Of a stretch of DNA of 64,000 nucleotides, positions 26,055 to 35,123 are shown in pieces. Source of the stretch: Pseudomonas moraviensis (GTDB taxonomy: Bacteria; Pseudomonadota; Gammaproteobacteria; Pseudomonadales; Pseudomonadaceae); assembly GCF_900105805.1 (NCBI RefSeq), contig NZ_LT629788.1:3720001-3784000 (forward strand), read 5' to 3'. The notes under the pieces were generated by a model. The model had not been told where the DNA came from. It was given only the letters and a program-made list of their open reading frames with translations, and did not search any database. Position numbers and translations under genes: made by a program. The stretch's first letter is position 1; every line of letters begins with the position of its first letter.

Positions 26055-27190
26055 AGTTTCGCCGCCGCTTCACGCAGCGTCTCCTCGCGTTTGGCAAAGC
26101 ACAGGCGTATCAGGCGCTGGCCTTGCGGTGGATTCTGGTAGAACACCGACACCGGAATGCTCGCGACACCGTGCTCGCGGGTCATCCACATGGCCATGTC
26201 GACATCATTCAGATCGGGACGGATCTGCGAATAATCGACCAACTGGAAATAGGTGCCGCTGACCCGGGTGAAGCTGAATCGCGACGGCGCGAGCAGATCG
26301 CAGAACAAATCGCGCTTGGCCTGATAGAAACCCGGCAACTGTTCAACGTGCTCCGGGTGCTCGGCCATGTAGTCGGCCAGCGCGTATTGCAGCGGTGTCA
26401 CGCCACAGAAACTCACGTACTGATGCACTTTACGCAGCTCGGCCGTCAGGGCCGGCGGCGCGACGACGTAGCCGGTTTTCCAGCCAGTGACGTGGTAAGT
26501 CTTGCCGAACGAGCTGACCACGAACGCGCGCTGATACAGCTCTTCATGGGCCAGCACGCTGACATGCGGTACGCCGTCGAACACCAGGTGTTCGTAGACT
26601 TCGTCGCTGATCAGGTAGATGTCGCGATCACGGATCAACGCCGCCAGTTGATCGAGCTCGTCGCGGCTGATCAAGGCGCCGCTCGGGTTGTGCGGGGTGT
26701 TGATGACGATCATTTTCGTGCGCGGGCTCAGGGCCGCGGCGAGCTGGTCGAAATCGATGGAGAAATCGTCCGGGTTCAGTTGCACATGCACGCAACGGCC
26801 ACCCGCCAACTCCGTGGCCGGTGCATAGCTGTCGTAGCACGGGTCGAACACGATGACTTCGTCGCCGCTGTGGATAACTGCCTGAATCGCGCAGAAGATT
26901 GCCTGAGTCGCACCGGGCGTCACCGTCACTTCGTGATCGGCATCGACATTCACACCATAACTGCGCGCGATCTTCGCCGCGATCTGCTCACGCAACGCGG
27001 GCAATCCGGTCATCGGCGAATACTGGTTATGGCCACAAGCGATATGCCGCCCGACCGCATCACGCAGCGACTGCGGCCCGTCGAAATCCGGGAAACCCTG
27101 AGACAGGTTGATCGCGCCGGTCTGCGCCGCGAGCTGAGACATCTGCGTGAAAATAGTGATGCCGACATTCGGCAGCTTGCTGGTGATCAT
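26042..27190 (-). CDS. PLP-dependent aminotransferase, methionine/glutamine type (YbdL-like)
   Basis: A class I/II aminotransferase of 382 residues. The start MITSKLPNVGITIFTQMSQLA is chosen since the longer frame crosses a terminator and a REP pair. Family marks are NLSQGFPDFDGP near the N-terminus, NTPHNPSGALIS, and the PLP lysine in SSFGKTYHVTGWKTGY. The YbdL branch transaminates methionine and aromatic amino acids with glutamine as donor. The gene overlaps the omega-amidase gene by 13 bases, so the two likely close the methionine-salvage transamination by removing 2-oxoglutaramate. Kynurenine aminotransferase is a close alternative name. Confidence 0.87.
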   Translation of the reverse strand: MITSKLPNVGITIFTQMSQLAAQTGAINLSQGFPDFDGPQSLRDAVGRHIACGHNQYSPMTGLPALREQIAAKIARSYGVNVDADHEVTVTPGATQAIFCAIQAVIHSGDEVIVFDPCYDSYAPATELAGGRCVHVQLNPDDFSIDFDQLAAALSPRTKMIVINTPHNPSGALISRDELDQLAALIRDRDIYLISDEVYEHLVFDGVPHVSVLAHEELYQRAFVVSSFGKTYHVTGWKTGYVVAPPALTAELRKVHQYVSFCGVTPLQYALADYMAEHPEHVEQLPGFYQAKRDLFCDLLAPSRFSFTRVSGTYFQLVDYSQIRPDLNDVDMAMWMTREHGVASIPVSVFYQNPPQGQRLIRLCFAKREETLREAAAKLCVI

Positions 27191-27263
27191 CGGGGGTTCT
27201 CTGCTCAACACCCGGCTCTGACGACGGCGCGGGAGAGCCCGAGGATAGCCCATCCGGCGCTCA

Positions 27264-27292
27264 TAAAAAAAGGGCGCCTGAACGGCGCCCTT
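27264..27292 (-). terminator. Terminator downstream of der
   Basis: AAGGGCGCC and GGCGCCCTT pair over TGAAC at 27270-27292. On the minus strand a run of seven T follows, so it ends leftward transcripts from der before the aminotransferase gene. Confidence 0.85.
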
Positions 27293-27316
27293 CTTCTTTG
27301 CCAGCACACCGAACTC

Positions 27317-27450
27317 TGTGGCGAGGGAGCTTGCTCCCGCTCGGCTGCGCAGCAGTCGCAAAGCAGCCCGATGCGTTCTGTCTGAACGACTACGGTTGCA
27401 GGCTTCGGGATCGCTTCGCGATCCAGCGGGAGCAAGCTCCCTCGCCACAA
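27317..27450. repeat. REP doublet of a third type
   Basis: TGTGGCGAGGGAGCTTGCTCCCGCT at the left and its near-complement at the right (AGCGGGAGCAAGCTCCCTCGCCACA) face each other around about 85 bases. The core GAGGGAGCTTGCTCCC defines a third family in this window. The spacer encodes nothing recognisable. It sits between the end of der and its downstream terminator. Confidence 0.85.
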
Positions 27451-27472
27451 AAGTCCCACTCCAGACAGTCAA

Positions 27473-28945
27473 TCACTTCTTGTCGCGGCGCTTCTTGCTG
27501 GCTTTTTTGTTGTGCGACATCAAGCGACGCTTCTTGTTGACCTGGCGGTCGGTGAGCGTGTTCTTGTTGCCTTCGTACGGGTTCTCGCCGCCCTTGAACT
27601 CGATGCGGATCGGCGTACCGACCAGCTTCAGCACACGGCGGTAAGTGTTTTCCAGATAGCGCACGTACGACTTCGGCACTTTCTCGATCTGGTTACCGTG
27701 GATCACGATGATCGGCGGGTTCGCGCCACCAAGGTGAGCGTAACGCAGCTTGATCCGGCGGTTGTTGACCATCGGTGGCGCGTGCTCGCCCACCGCATCT
27801 TCCAGAATCTGGGTGAGGCGGTTGGTCGGCCAGCGGGTAACCGCGGACTTGAACGAGTTCTGCACCGAGGCGTAGAGGTTGCCCACGCCAGTACCGTGCA
27901 GCGCCGAGATGAAGTGAATGTCGGCGTAGTCGACGAAGAACAGCCGGCGTTGCAGCTCGACCTTGACGAAGTCGCGCTCACTCGGCGTCATGCCGTCCCA
28001 CTTGTTGATCGCGATGACCAGCGCACGACCGGATTCGATCGCGAAGCCCAGCAGGTTCAAGTCGTGATCGACCACACCCTCGCGGGCGTCCATGACGAAG
28101 ATCACCACGTTGGCGTCTTTGATCGCCTGCAGGGTTTTGACTACGGAGAATTTTTCGACTTCTTCGTGGATCTTGCCGCGCTTGCGCACACCGGCGGTGT
28201 CGATCAGCGTGTACTTCTCTTCATTGCGTTCGAACGGAATGTAGATACTGTCGCGGGTAGTGCCGGGCTGGTCATACACGATGACGCGGTCTTCACCGAG
28301 CATGCGGTTGACCAGAGTCGACTTGCCGACGTTAGGACGGCCGATGATGGCGATCTTGATCCCGTCTTTCTCGCTCGGGCCAGGAATGCGCTTGGCTTCC
28401 TCGCCTTCGGCGACGACTTCTTCCTCTTCACCTTCAGCCGGCTCGTCATCATCGCGCGGGAATTCGCTCAGGGCGGCTTCCAGCAGTTGCGTGATGCCAC
28501 GGCCGTGGGCGCCGGCGATCGGGATCGCGTGGCCCATGCCCAGCGGGGCGAATTCGGCGCGGGCCATTTCCGGGTCGATGTTGTCGACCTTGTTGGCCAC
28601 CACGTGGGAACGCTTGTTACGTTTGCGCAAATGCTCGGCGATCATCTGGTCGGCAGCGGTAAAACCGGCCTTGGCATCTACCAGAAACAGCACCACATCG
28701 GCTTCTTCGATGGCCAGCAGCGACTGCTCGGCCATTTTTTCGTCCATACCATGTTCGTCACCGGAGATACCGCCGGTGTCGATCAGAATGTAGGAACGCC
28801 CTTGCCACTTGGCCTCACCGTACTGGCGATCACGGGTCAGACCGGACAGGTCGCCGACGATGGCGTCACGAGTCCTGGTCAGGCGGTTGAACAAGGTGGA
28901 CTTGCCGACGTTCGGTCGGCCCACCAGGGCGATTACGGGAACCAT
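27473..28945 (-). CDS. der: GTPase Der, ribosome assembly
   Basis: Der (EngA) is an essential tandem GTPase that matures the 50S subunit. The 490-residue protein has a first G domain starting at GRPNVGKSTLFNR near residue 8, an acidic linker (residues about 160-190, rich in Glu and Asp), a second G domain with GRPNVGKSTLVNR and NKWDGM, then a KH-like domain and a basic tail (NKKRRLMSHNKKASKKRR). The ATG at 28945 has GGAGAG at good spacing and replaces a GTG four codons earlier. It lies downstream of bamB, separated by a terminator-like hairpin, so it may have its own promoter. Confidence 0.97.
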   Translation of the reverse strand: MVPVIALVGRPNVGKSTLFNRLTRTRDAIVGDLSGLTRDRQYGEAKWQGRSYILIDTGGISGDEHGMDEKMAEQSLLAIEEADVVLFLVDAKAGFTAADQMIAEHLRKRNKRSHVVANKVDNIDPEMARAEFAPLGMGHAIPIAGAHGRGITQLLEAALSEFPRDDDEPAEGEEEEVVAEGEEAKRIPGPSEKDGIKIAIIGRPNVGKSTLVNRMLGEDRVIVYDQPGTTRDSIYIPFERNEEKYTLIDTAGVRKRGKIHEEVEKFSVVKTLQAIKDANVVIFVMDAREGVVDHDLNLLGFAIESGRALVIAINKWDGMTPSERDFVKVELQRRLFFVDYADIHFISALHGTGVGNLYASVQNSFKSAVTRWPTNRLTQILEDAVGEHAPPMVNNRRIKLRYAHLGGANPPIIVIHGNQIEKVPKSYVRYLENTYRRVLKLVGTPIRIEFKGGENPYEGNKNTLTDRQVNKKRRLMSHNKKASKKRRDKK

Positions 28946-28969
28946 GCGGCTCTCCACTGCGTTATTTCA

Positions 28970-29001
28970 GAAAATACAAAAGCCGCTGCGAGGCAGCGGC
29001 T
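28970..29001 (-). terminator. Terminator-like hairpin between bamB and der
   Basis: AGCCGCTGC and GCAGCGGCT pair over three bases at 28981-29001. Read leftward the hairpin is followed by TTTTGTATTTTC. A second hairpin without a T-run, GCTTGGGG/CCCCAAGC, lies at 29054-29074. The pair probably attenuates readthrough from the hisS-bamB genes into der. Confidence 0.6.
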
Positions 29002-29081
29002 GGTGCTCGGGGCAACACCCGGGGGCGCTGCAAAACCCTGCTGATGCAGGGCCGCTTGGGGATGAACCCCAAGCATAGTTG

Positions 29082-30233
29082 TTACTTGATGGTCAGGGCT
29101 TCCAGTTTGCCGCTGTTGCCATACACATAAATCGTGTCGCCCACCACCAGCGGACGGGCACGCAGGCCGTCGCTGTCGATGCGTTCACGGCCGACGAAAC
29201 GACCGTCGACCTGACTCAGCAGGTGCAGATAACCTTCCAGGTCACCCACAGCTACGTAGCTGGAGAACACTTCCGGTGCCGACAGTTGACGGCGAGCCAG
29301 CGAGTCATTGCTCCACAGTGCAGTGGTCGATCGCTCGTCAACGCCTTCAACGGTGCCCGAGGACAGGCTCACGTAAACGCTGCCGAAACCCTGAGCGATA
29401 CCGGCGTAGCTCGACGCATCGCGCTGCCACAGTTGGCGACCGCTTTCCAGGTCCAGTGCCGCCACGCGACCCTGATAGCTGGCGACGTACAGCGTGCCGC
29501 CGGACAACAGCAGACCGCCGTCGATGTCGACCACGCGCTCCAGTTCCGAACGACCCTGTGGAATGGCGATGCGTTGTTCCCACACCGGCACGCCGTTGGT
29601 GATATCCAGCGCGACCACTTTACCGGTCGACAGGCCAGCTACCGCCAGACGATTGGTCACCAGCGGAGCACTGGTGCCACGCAGGGTCAGGACCGCCGGG
29701 GTGCTGTCATACACCCAGCGCTGGTTGCCAGTGGCCGCGTCCAGACCGATCAGACGATCGTCCTGAGTCTGTACAACCACCACGTCGCCGTTGTTGGCCG
29801 GCGGCGCGAGGACTTCACTGTTAACGCGGGCACGCCACTTCTCTTCACCATTGCTGGTATCGAGCGCGACAACTTCGCCACGCAGGGTACCGATCAGTAC
29901 CAGACCGTAACCCACGCCAACGGCGCCGGAGACAGGCAGTTCCAGATCCTGGTCCCACTTCACGTCGCCGTTGCTGCGATCCAGCGCCATCACCACGCCA
30001 GTGACATCAGCGGCGTAGATGGTGTCACCGTCGATCGCCGGCACCAGCATGTTGTAGGTTTCGCCCTGACCGTCACCGATCGAGCGGCTCCACTGCTTGT
30101 GCAGAACCACTTCTTCTTTGAAGTCGGTCAGTTCGGCCGGTGGCAATTCTTTCTTGCTGTTGCTGCTGCAACCCGCGGCCAGAAGGGCCAGAGCCAGCAA
30201 TGCTGCATGCTTCCAACGGATCACGTCACGCAT
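29082..30233 (-). CDS. bamB: Outer-membrane assembly lipoprotein BamB
   Basis: BamB is a periplasmic-facing lipoprotein of the BAM complex that inserts beta-barrels. The 383-residue protein starts MRDVIRWKHAALLALALLAAGCSS, with lipobox LAAGC giving lipidated Cys22. The rest is an eight-bladed propeller built of PQQ-like repeats (for example YAADVTGVVMALDRSNGDVKWDQDLE and LIGLDAATGNQRWVYD). Its ATG overlaps the end of yfgM by 8 bases, the same partnership as in enteric bacteria. Length and repeats are canonical. Confidence 0.95.
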   Translation of the reverse strand: MRDVIRWKHAALLALALLAAGCSSNSKKELPPAELTDFKEEVVLHKQWSRSIGDGQGETYNMLVPAIDGDTIYAADVTGVVMALDRSNGDVKWDQDLELPVSGAVGVGYGLVLIGTLRGEVVALDTSNGEEKWRARVNSEVLAPPANNGDVVVVQTQDDRLIGLDAATGNQRWVYDSTPAVLTLRGTSAPLVTNRLAVAGLSTGKVVALDITNGVPVWEQRIAIPQGRSELERVVDIDGGLLLSGGTLYVASYQGRVAALDLESGRQLWQRDASSYAGIAQGFGSVYVSLSSGTVEGVDERSTTALWSNDSLARRQLSAPEVFSSYVAVGDLEGYLHLLSQVDGRFVGRERIDSDGLRARPLVVGDTIYVYGNSGKLEALTIK

Positions 30234-30867
30234 CCCCTTTGGCCAGGTCGTCGAGCTTGATTTGAAGGCCACCGACCGCCGCTTCATCCGACAGTGCCGC
30301 CTTGGCTTTTTGATACGCCTTGTTCGCGTCATCGGTACGGCCCAAGCGCACCAGCAGGTCGCCCTTGAGTTCTTCGCGAGTGGCCAGGAACGCTTTGTCG
30401 GCATCGCCGTCGAGCAGTTTCAGGGCATCTTCAGCCTTGTCCTGCGCGCCCAGCACTTGCGCCAGACGCTGACGGGCGATTTCGCCCAGCGCCGGGTTGG
30501 CCGGTTTGTCGACAATGGCTTTGAGTTCGGTCGCCGCGTCGTCCAGCTTGCCGCTGTCGACCGCTACTTTGGCGACGAACAGGCTGCCGTACTGCGCGTA
30601 GGCCGAACCGCCGTATTCGCTGTTGAGCTTGCCGGCCAGATCGGCAACGCGGGCCGCATCAGGCTTGCCGTCAGGCGTCAGCGTGGTTTCCAGCAATTGC
30701 TGATAGAGCACCGAGGCGCCTTGCGACTGGTTGCTCTGGTACTTGTGATATGCCTGCCAGCCGAACACGATGACCAGCGCCAACAGGCCGCCGGTGACCA
30801 GAGGTTTGCCGTTGCGTGTCCACCAGTCCTTCAAATCCGCCAACTGTTCGTCTTCGGTACTCGACAC
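30226..30867 (-). CDS. yfgM: YfgM-type TPR membrane protein, SecYEG/BamB partner
   Basis: A 213-residue single-pass membrane protein: a short cytoplasmic N-terminus (MSSTEDEQLADLKDWWTRNGK), one membrane segment (LVTGGLLALVIVFGWQAYH) and a periplasmic TPR domain of alanine-rich helices. YfgM works with PpiD at the Sec translocon and hands clients to periplasmic chaperones in E. coli. The gene overlaps bamB downstream and follows hisS by 41 bases, the conserved order. Confidence 0.9.
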   Translation of the reverse strand: MSSTEDEQLADLKDWWTRNGKPLVTGGLLALVIVFGWQAYHKYQSNQSQGASVLYQQLLETTLTPDGKPDAARVADLAGKLNSEYGGSAYAQYGSLFVAKVAVDSGKLDDAATELKAIVDKPANPALGEIARQRLAQVLGAQDKAEDALKLLDGDADKAFLATREELKGDLLVRLGRTDDANKAYQKAKAALSDEAAVGGLQIKLDDLAKGDA

Positions 30868-30908
30868 CCCAATACTCCTTAATCGCTAAATCGGCTGTTA
30901 AGACAGCT

Positions 30909-32198
30909 TCAACCCTGCACGACGCAGGTGGCCAGGTGAGCGGCGAGCGCATCCCAGGCAATGCTTTGTTGTTCGCCCTGGCCACGCAGGGGTTTGAAAC
31001 CTACCACTTGCTGGGCCATTTCGTCGTCACCGAGGATCAATGCGTACAGCGCACCGCTCTTGTCGGCCTTCTTGAACTGGCTTTTGAAACTGCCGGCGCC
31101 GGCATTGACTTGCAGGCGCAGGTTTGGAAGTTGATCGCGAACCCGTTCGGCCAGGGCCAGACCGGCCAGCTCGGCTTCTTCACCGAAGGCGCAGAGGTAG
31201 ACGTCGACCTGACGGGAAATTTCTTCCGGGATCTGCTCGAGGGTTTCGAGCATCAGGACCAGGCGCTCGATGCCCATGGCGAAACCCACGCCCGGGGTTG
31301 GCTTGCCGCCCATCTGCTCGACCAGACCGTCGTAACGGCCGCCCGCGCACACGGTGCCCTGGGCGCCGAGCTTGTCGGTGACCCATTCGAAAACGGTTTT
31401 GCTGTAGTAATCGAGGCCGCGCACCAGTTTCGGGTTGAGCACGTAAGGAATGCCCACGGCATCCAGACGCGCCTTCAGGCCTTCGAAGTGAGTACGGGAC
31501 TCGTCGTCGAGGTAATCGGCCATTTTCGGCGCATCGACCAGCACGGCCTGGGTGTCGGCATTTTTCGTGTCGAGCACGCGCAGCGGGTTGGTTTTCAGGC
31601 GACGCTGGCTGTCTTCGTCGAGCTTGTCGTGGTGCGCCGAGAGGTACTCGACCAGCGCTTCACGATAGCGGCCACGGGATTCGCTGGTGCCGAGGCTGTT
31701 GAGTTCGAGCTTGACCGCATCTCGAATGCCCAGCTCGCCCCACAGGCGCCAGGTCATGATGATCAGCTCGGCGTCGATGTCCGGACCGTCGAGGTTGAAC
31801 ACCTCCAGGCCGATCTGGTGGAACTGGCGATAACGGCCTTTCTGCGGACGCTCGTGGCGGAACATCGGGCCGATGTACCAGAGCTTCTGCACCTGACCGC
31901 CGCCGGTGATGCCGTGTTCGAGCACTGCGCGCACGCAGGCCGCGGTGCCTTCCGGACGCAGGGTCAGGGAGTCGCCATTGCGGTCTTCGAAGGTGTACAT
32001 CTCTTTTTCGACGATATCGGTGACTTCGCCGATCGAGCGCTTGAACAGCTCGGTGAACTCGACGATCGGCATGCGGATCTGCTTGTAACCGTAGTTATCC
32101 AGCAGACGCGCCACAGTGCCTTCGAAATAACGCCACAGCGGGGTCTGTTCGGGCAGGATGTCGTTCATGCCACGAATGGCTTGCAGAGACTTGCTCAC
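30909..32198 (-). CDS. hisS: Histidyl-tRNA synthetase
   Basis: HisS charges tRNA-His. The 429-residue class II enzyme shows motif 2 (MFRHERPQKGRYRQFHQIG), the histidine-specific blocks RGLDYYSKTVFEW and GGRYDGLVEQMGGKPTPGVGFAMGIERL (motif 3), and a C-terminal anticodon-binding domain. It lies 22 bases after ispG and precedes yfgM on the same strand. Confidence 0.97.
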   Translation of the reverse strand: MSKSLQAIRGMNDILPEQTPLWRYFEGTVARLLDNYGYKQIRMPIVEFTELFKRSIGEVTDIVEKEMYTFEDRNGDSLTLRPEGTAACVRAVLEHGITGGGQVQKLWYIGPMFRHERPQKGRYRQFHQIGLEVFNLDGPDIDAELIIMTWRLWGELGIRDAVKLELNSLGTSESRGRYREALVEYLSAHHDKLDEDSQRRLKTNPLRVLDTKNADTQAVLVDAPKMADYLDDESRTHFEGLKARLDAVGIPYVLNPKLVRGLDYYSKTVFEWVTDKLGAQGTVCAGGRYDGLVEQMGGKPTPGVGFAMGIERLVLMLETLEQIPEEISRQVDVYLCAFGEEAELAGLALAERVRDQLPNLRLQVNAGAGSFKSQFKKADKSGALYALILGDDEMAQQVVGFKPLRGQGEQQSIAWDALAAHLATCVVQG

Positions 32199-32220
32199 AA
32201 AATTTCCTTAATTCGTTCGA

Positions 32221-33330
32221 TCAGCCGCGCGCAATAACGGCAGCGTCAGCTTCGACCTTTTCGGCCGCTTTCTGGCGGATCAGCTTTTCCAGCTCGTCCA
32301 CCAGATTGTCATTCGTCAGCTTCTGCGACGGCTTGCCGTCGATGTAAATCAGGTTTGGCGTGCCGCCGGTCAAGCCGATATGGGCTTCCTTGGCTTCGCC
32401 GGGGCCGTTGACCACGCAACCGATGACCGCGACATCCAGCGGCACCAGCAGGTCTTCAAGGCGCCCTTCCAGCTCGTTCATGGTCTTGACCACATCGAAG
32501 TTCTGCCGCGAGCAGCTCGGGCAGGCGATGAAGTTGATGCCACGGGAACGCAGATGCAAAGACTTGAGAATGTCGTAACCGACCTTCACTTCCTCGACCG
32601 GATCGGCCGCCAGCGAGATGCGGATAGTATCGCCAATCCCTTCGGCGAGCAGCATACCTAGGCCCACGGCGGATTTCACCGTGCCCGAACGCAAACCGCC
32701 AGCTTCGGTGATGCCCAGGTGCAATGGCTGAACGATTTCTTTCGCCAGCAAACGGTAGGCTTCGACAGCCATGAACACGTCGGAGGCCTTCACGCTGACC
32801 TTGAAGTCCTGGAAATTCAGGCGTTCGAGGTGCTCAACGTGGCGCAGCGCGGATTCGACCAATGCGGCCGGGGTCGGCTCGCCGTACTTCTTCTGCAGGT
32901 CTTTTTCCAGGGAACCGGCGTTGACGCCGATGCGGATCGGAATGCCGCGATCACGGGCCGCATCGACCACGGCACGCACGCGGTCTTCGCGACCGATGTT
33001 GCCCGGGTTGATACGCAGGCAGTCGACGCCCAGTTCGGCCACGCGCAAGGCGATCTTGTAGTCGAAGTGAATGTCGGCCACCAACGGCACTTTGACCAGT
33101 TGCTTGATCCTGCCGAACGCCTCGGCGGCATCCATGTCCGGTACCGAGACGCGAACGATGTCGACGCCGGCAGCTTCCAGACGATTGATCTGCGCCACGG
33201 TCGCGGCCACGTCATTGGTGTCGCTGTTGGTCATGCTCTGAACAGCGATCGGCGCGTCGCCGCCCACCGGTACGTTGCCGACCCAGATCTTGCGCGATTC
33301 GCGACGTTTGATTGGAGATTCGCCGTGCAT
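32221..33330 (-). CDS. ispG: 4-hydroxy-3-methylbut-2-en-1-yl diphosphate synthase
   Basis: IspG (GcpE) performs the penultimate step of the MEP isoprenoid route with a [4Fe-4S] cluster. The 369-residue protein has the TIM-barrel part (VGNVPVGGDAPIAVQSMTNSDT) and a C-terminal cluster domain with CPSCSRQNFD and GCVVNGPGEAKEAHIGLTGG, giving the three cysteine ligands and the catalytic glutamate. It is flanked by rodZ (3-base gap) and hisS. The demand for an iron-sulfur cluster fits with the isc operon a few genes upstream, though they are separate transcripts. Confidence 0.97.
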   Translation of the reverse strand: MHGESPIKRRESRKIWVGNVPVGGDAPIAVQSMTNSDTNDVAATVAQINRLEAAGVDIVRVSVPDMDAAEAFGRIKQLVKVPLVADIHFDYKIALRVAELGVDCLRINPGNIGREDRVRAVVDAARDRGIPIRIGVNAGSLEKDLQKKYGEPTPAALVESALRHVEHLERLNFQDFKVSVKASDVFMAVEAYRLLAKEIVQPLHLGITEAGGLRSGTVKSAVGLGMLLAEGIGDTIRISLAADPVEEVKVGYDILKSLHLRSRGINFIACPSCSRQNFDVVKTMNELEGRLEDLLVPLDVAVIGCVVNGPGEAKEAHIGLTGGTPNLIYIDGKPSQKLTNDNLVDELEKLIRQKAAEKVEADAAVIARG

Positions 33331-33333
33331 GAC

Positions 33334-34353
33334 TTATTGACCCAACTTCAGGCGAGCAGTCTCGCCACTGGTGAACGGAGCGATATCGACCGGTTGGCCG
33401 TTGTAGCTGACCTGTGCCGCGCGGGCAACGCCCAGACGTACAGCGAGCGGCGGCTTGCCGGAAACGGTCACGCTGTCGCCTTTATGCTTCAGACCACTGA
33501 AAATCACTTTGCCACGGCCATCGGTCACCTGTGCCCAGCAATCGCCAGTGAACTGCAGCTGGACCTGACCTTCGCCGGCAACCGGCGCAGCTGCTTCAGC
33601 GCTTGGCGCTTGAGCAACCGGCGCGGTCGGGGCAGGTGTCGCTGGGACATTCGGCGCTGGAGTGGCCGGAGCCGCCACCACTGGCGCAGGCGTCTGTGCC
33701 GGTGCGCTTGGCGCAACTGCCGGGGCAGCTGGCTCGGTCGCTGGCGCAGCAGATTCGGCGCCGGTCGATTCAGCACTGGTTTCCGACTGCGGCAAGGCCA
33801 GCGAAGTCGAATTGTCGGCCTGATTTTCAGCGACAGCCTGATCTTCCGGCTCGTCGATCGGGTGGATCTGCGTGGTGCCGTCAGCGCCTTCGACTTCGAC
33901 GTGCTCCGGCGCGAGGCTGGTCAGATCGCGGGTGCGCTGCGAGGTCTGATCCTGCCACCAGACGAAACCGCCGCCAATGACCGCGATCAGCAGCAACAGG
34001 CTGACGATACGCAAAATGGTGTGGGAAACGCGCACCGGCTCTTCGATCCGACCGAGGGCGTGAACGTTGCTGCCCTGGGAGTCGGTGCCGGTGGACTGGT
34101 CGAATTGCTGAACCAGAACGGTCTGGTCCATACCGAGCAATTTGGCATAGGCGCGAATGTAACCGCGAGCGAAGGTATGCCCCGGCAGCTTGTCGAAAGC
34201 GCCGGCTTCAAGATTGCTCAGGGACGTCACGGTGAGGTTGAGCTTGAGGGCCACTTCGGCCAGCGACCAGCCATTGCTTTCGCGGGCCTGGCGCAGGGTC
34301 TCACCGGGATTAACGCGATTCGCTGCTACAACTTCGGGATGCGCCGCTTTCAT
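33334..34353 (-). CDS. rodZ: Cytoskeletal protein RodZ
   Basis: RodZ links MreB to the membrane and helps set rod shape. The 339-residue protein has an N-terminal helix-turn-helix (GETLRQARESNGWSLAEVALKLNLTVTSLSNLE), one membrane segment (TILRIVSLLLLIAVIGGGFVWW) near residue 115, a Pro/Ala-rich linker of about 80 residues, and a C-terminal beta-domain (VQLQFTGDCWAQVTDGRGKVIFSG). Two ATGs stand in tandem; the second has GGAG five bases upstream and overlaps the pilF stop by one base, the first is too close to the ribosome site. Confidence 0.93.
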   Translation of the reverse strand: MKAAHPEVVAANRVNPGETLRQARESNGWSLAEVALKLNLTVTSLSNLEAGAFDKLPGHTFARGYIRAYAKLLGMDQTVLVQQFDQSTGTDSQGSNVHALGRIEEPVRVSHTILRIVSLLLLIAVIGGGFVWWQDQTSQRTRDLTSLAPEHVEVEGADGTTQIHPIDEPEDQAVAENQADNSTSLALPQSETSAESTGAESAAPATEPAAPAVAPSAPAQTPAPVVAAPATPAPNVPATPAPTAPVAQAPSAEAAAPVAGEGQVQLQFTGDCWAQVTDGRGKVIFSGLKHKGDSVTVSGKPPLAVRLGVARAAQVSYNGQPVDIAPFTSGETARLKLGQ

Positions 34354-35111
34354 CATTGCTCCGACAGGTATTGCTGATATTCCGGCGTACCGGGATAGAG
34401 TCGTTTTAATTGCAGACCGTAACTGGCTGCCTTGTCGCGATCTTCAAACACTTTTGCCAGCCGAACGCCGAGCAATAGACTACGTGCATTTTGTTCGGTC
34501 AGCTGGCTGAAACGGTCGTAATAGTCACGCGCGGGCACATAATGCCTGTCTTCGAAGGACAACTCAGCCATTTCCAGCAATGCGCGCGGTTGTTGGCGGT
34601 TCAGGCGCAGGGCTTTTTCCAGCTGTTGCTGCGCCAGATCACGCTGGCCCAGCTTGGCGGCGGTCATGCCGAGATTTTCGAAGACCCGCGAACGCTCAGG
34701 ATACAGGGTATCGGCGGCCGCTTGTTCAAAACGCTCGTAGGCTTCCTTGTAGCGTTGTTGTTCGTAGAGAAAACTGCCGTAGTTGTTGAGGATGCGCGCA
34801 TCGGCGGGACGGGAAGACAGGGCCTTGCGAAAGTGCTCGTCGGCCAGTGCAGGCTCCATTTCGGCCTGAAACACCAGACCGAGGGCCGCATTGGCGTCAG
34901 GGTCGGATCCGTCCAGCTCCAGCGCTTTCTTCAAGGGCACCTTGGCCCGCTCGGTCATGCCCTGCTGCAGGTAGCCCAGCCCCAGCTGCACGTAGGCAGC
35001 CCGCGCTTCATCGCGGCCCTTGCTGGTCTTCATCGGGTTGTAGTCACCCGACAGGACACAACCAGCGCACAGGCTGGCCAACAGCAACAGCAGCGCAAAG
35101 CGCAGGGACAT
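34353..35111 (-). CDS. pilF: Type IV pilus biogenesis lipoprotein PilF/PilW
   Basis: PilF is the outer-membrane pilotin needed to assemble the PilQ secretin. The 252-residue protein has a lipoprotein signal (MSLRFALLLLLASLCAGCVLS, lipidated Cys18) and about six TPR repeats, such as AAYVQLGLGYLQQGMTERAKVPLKKALELDGSDPDANAALGLVF. It lies between rlmN and rodZ, 12 bases after rlmN, as in other gammaproteobacteria. The name PilW is used in Neisseria and in generic annotation. Confidence 0.93.
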   Translation of the reverse strand: MSLRFALLLLLASLCAGCVLSGDYNPMKTSKGRDEARAAYVQLGLGYLQQGMTERAKVPLKKALELDGSDPDANAALGLVFQAEMEPALADEHFRKALSSRPADARILNNYGSFLYEQQRYKEAYERFEQAAADTLYPERSRVFENLGMTAAKLGQRDLAQQQLEKALRLNRQQPRALLEMAELSFEDRHYVPARDYYDRFSQLTEQNARSLLLGVRLAKVFEDRDKAASYGLQLKRLYPGTPEYQQYLSEQ

Positions 35112-35123
35112 AGAGATCCTCTC

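Noticed and set aside
27317..27450. Insertion sequence between der and the aminotransferase gene
   Set aside because: The inverted arms match a REP doublet and the interior is too short for a transposase and codes for nothing.
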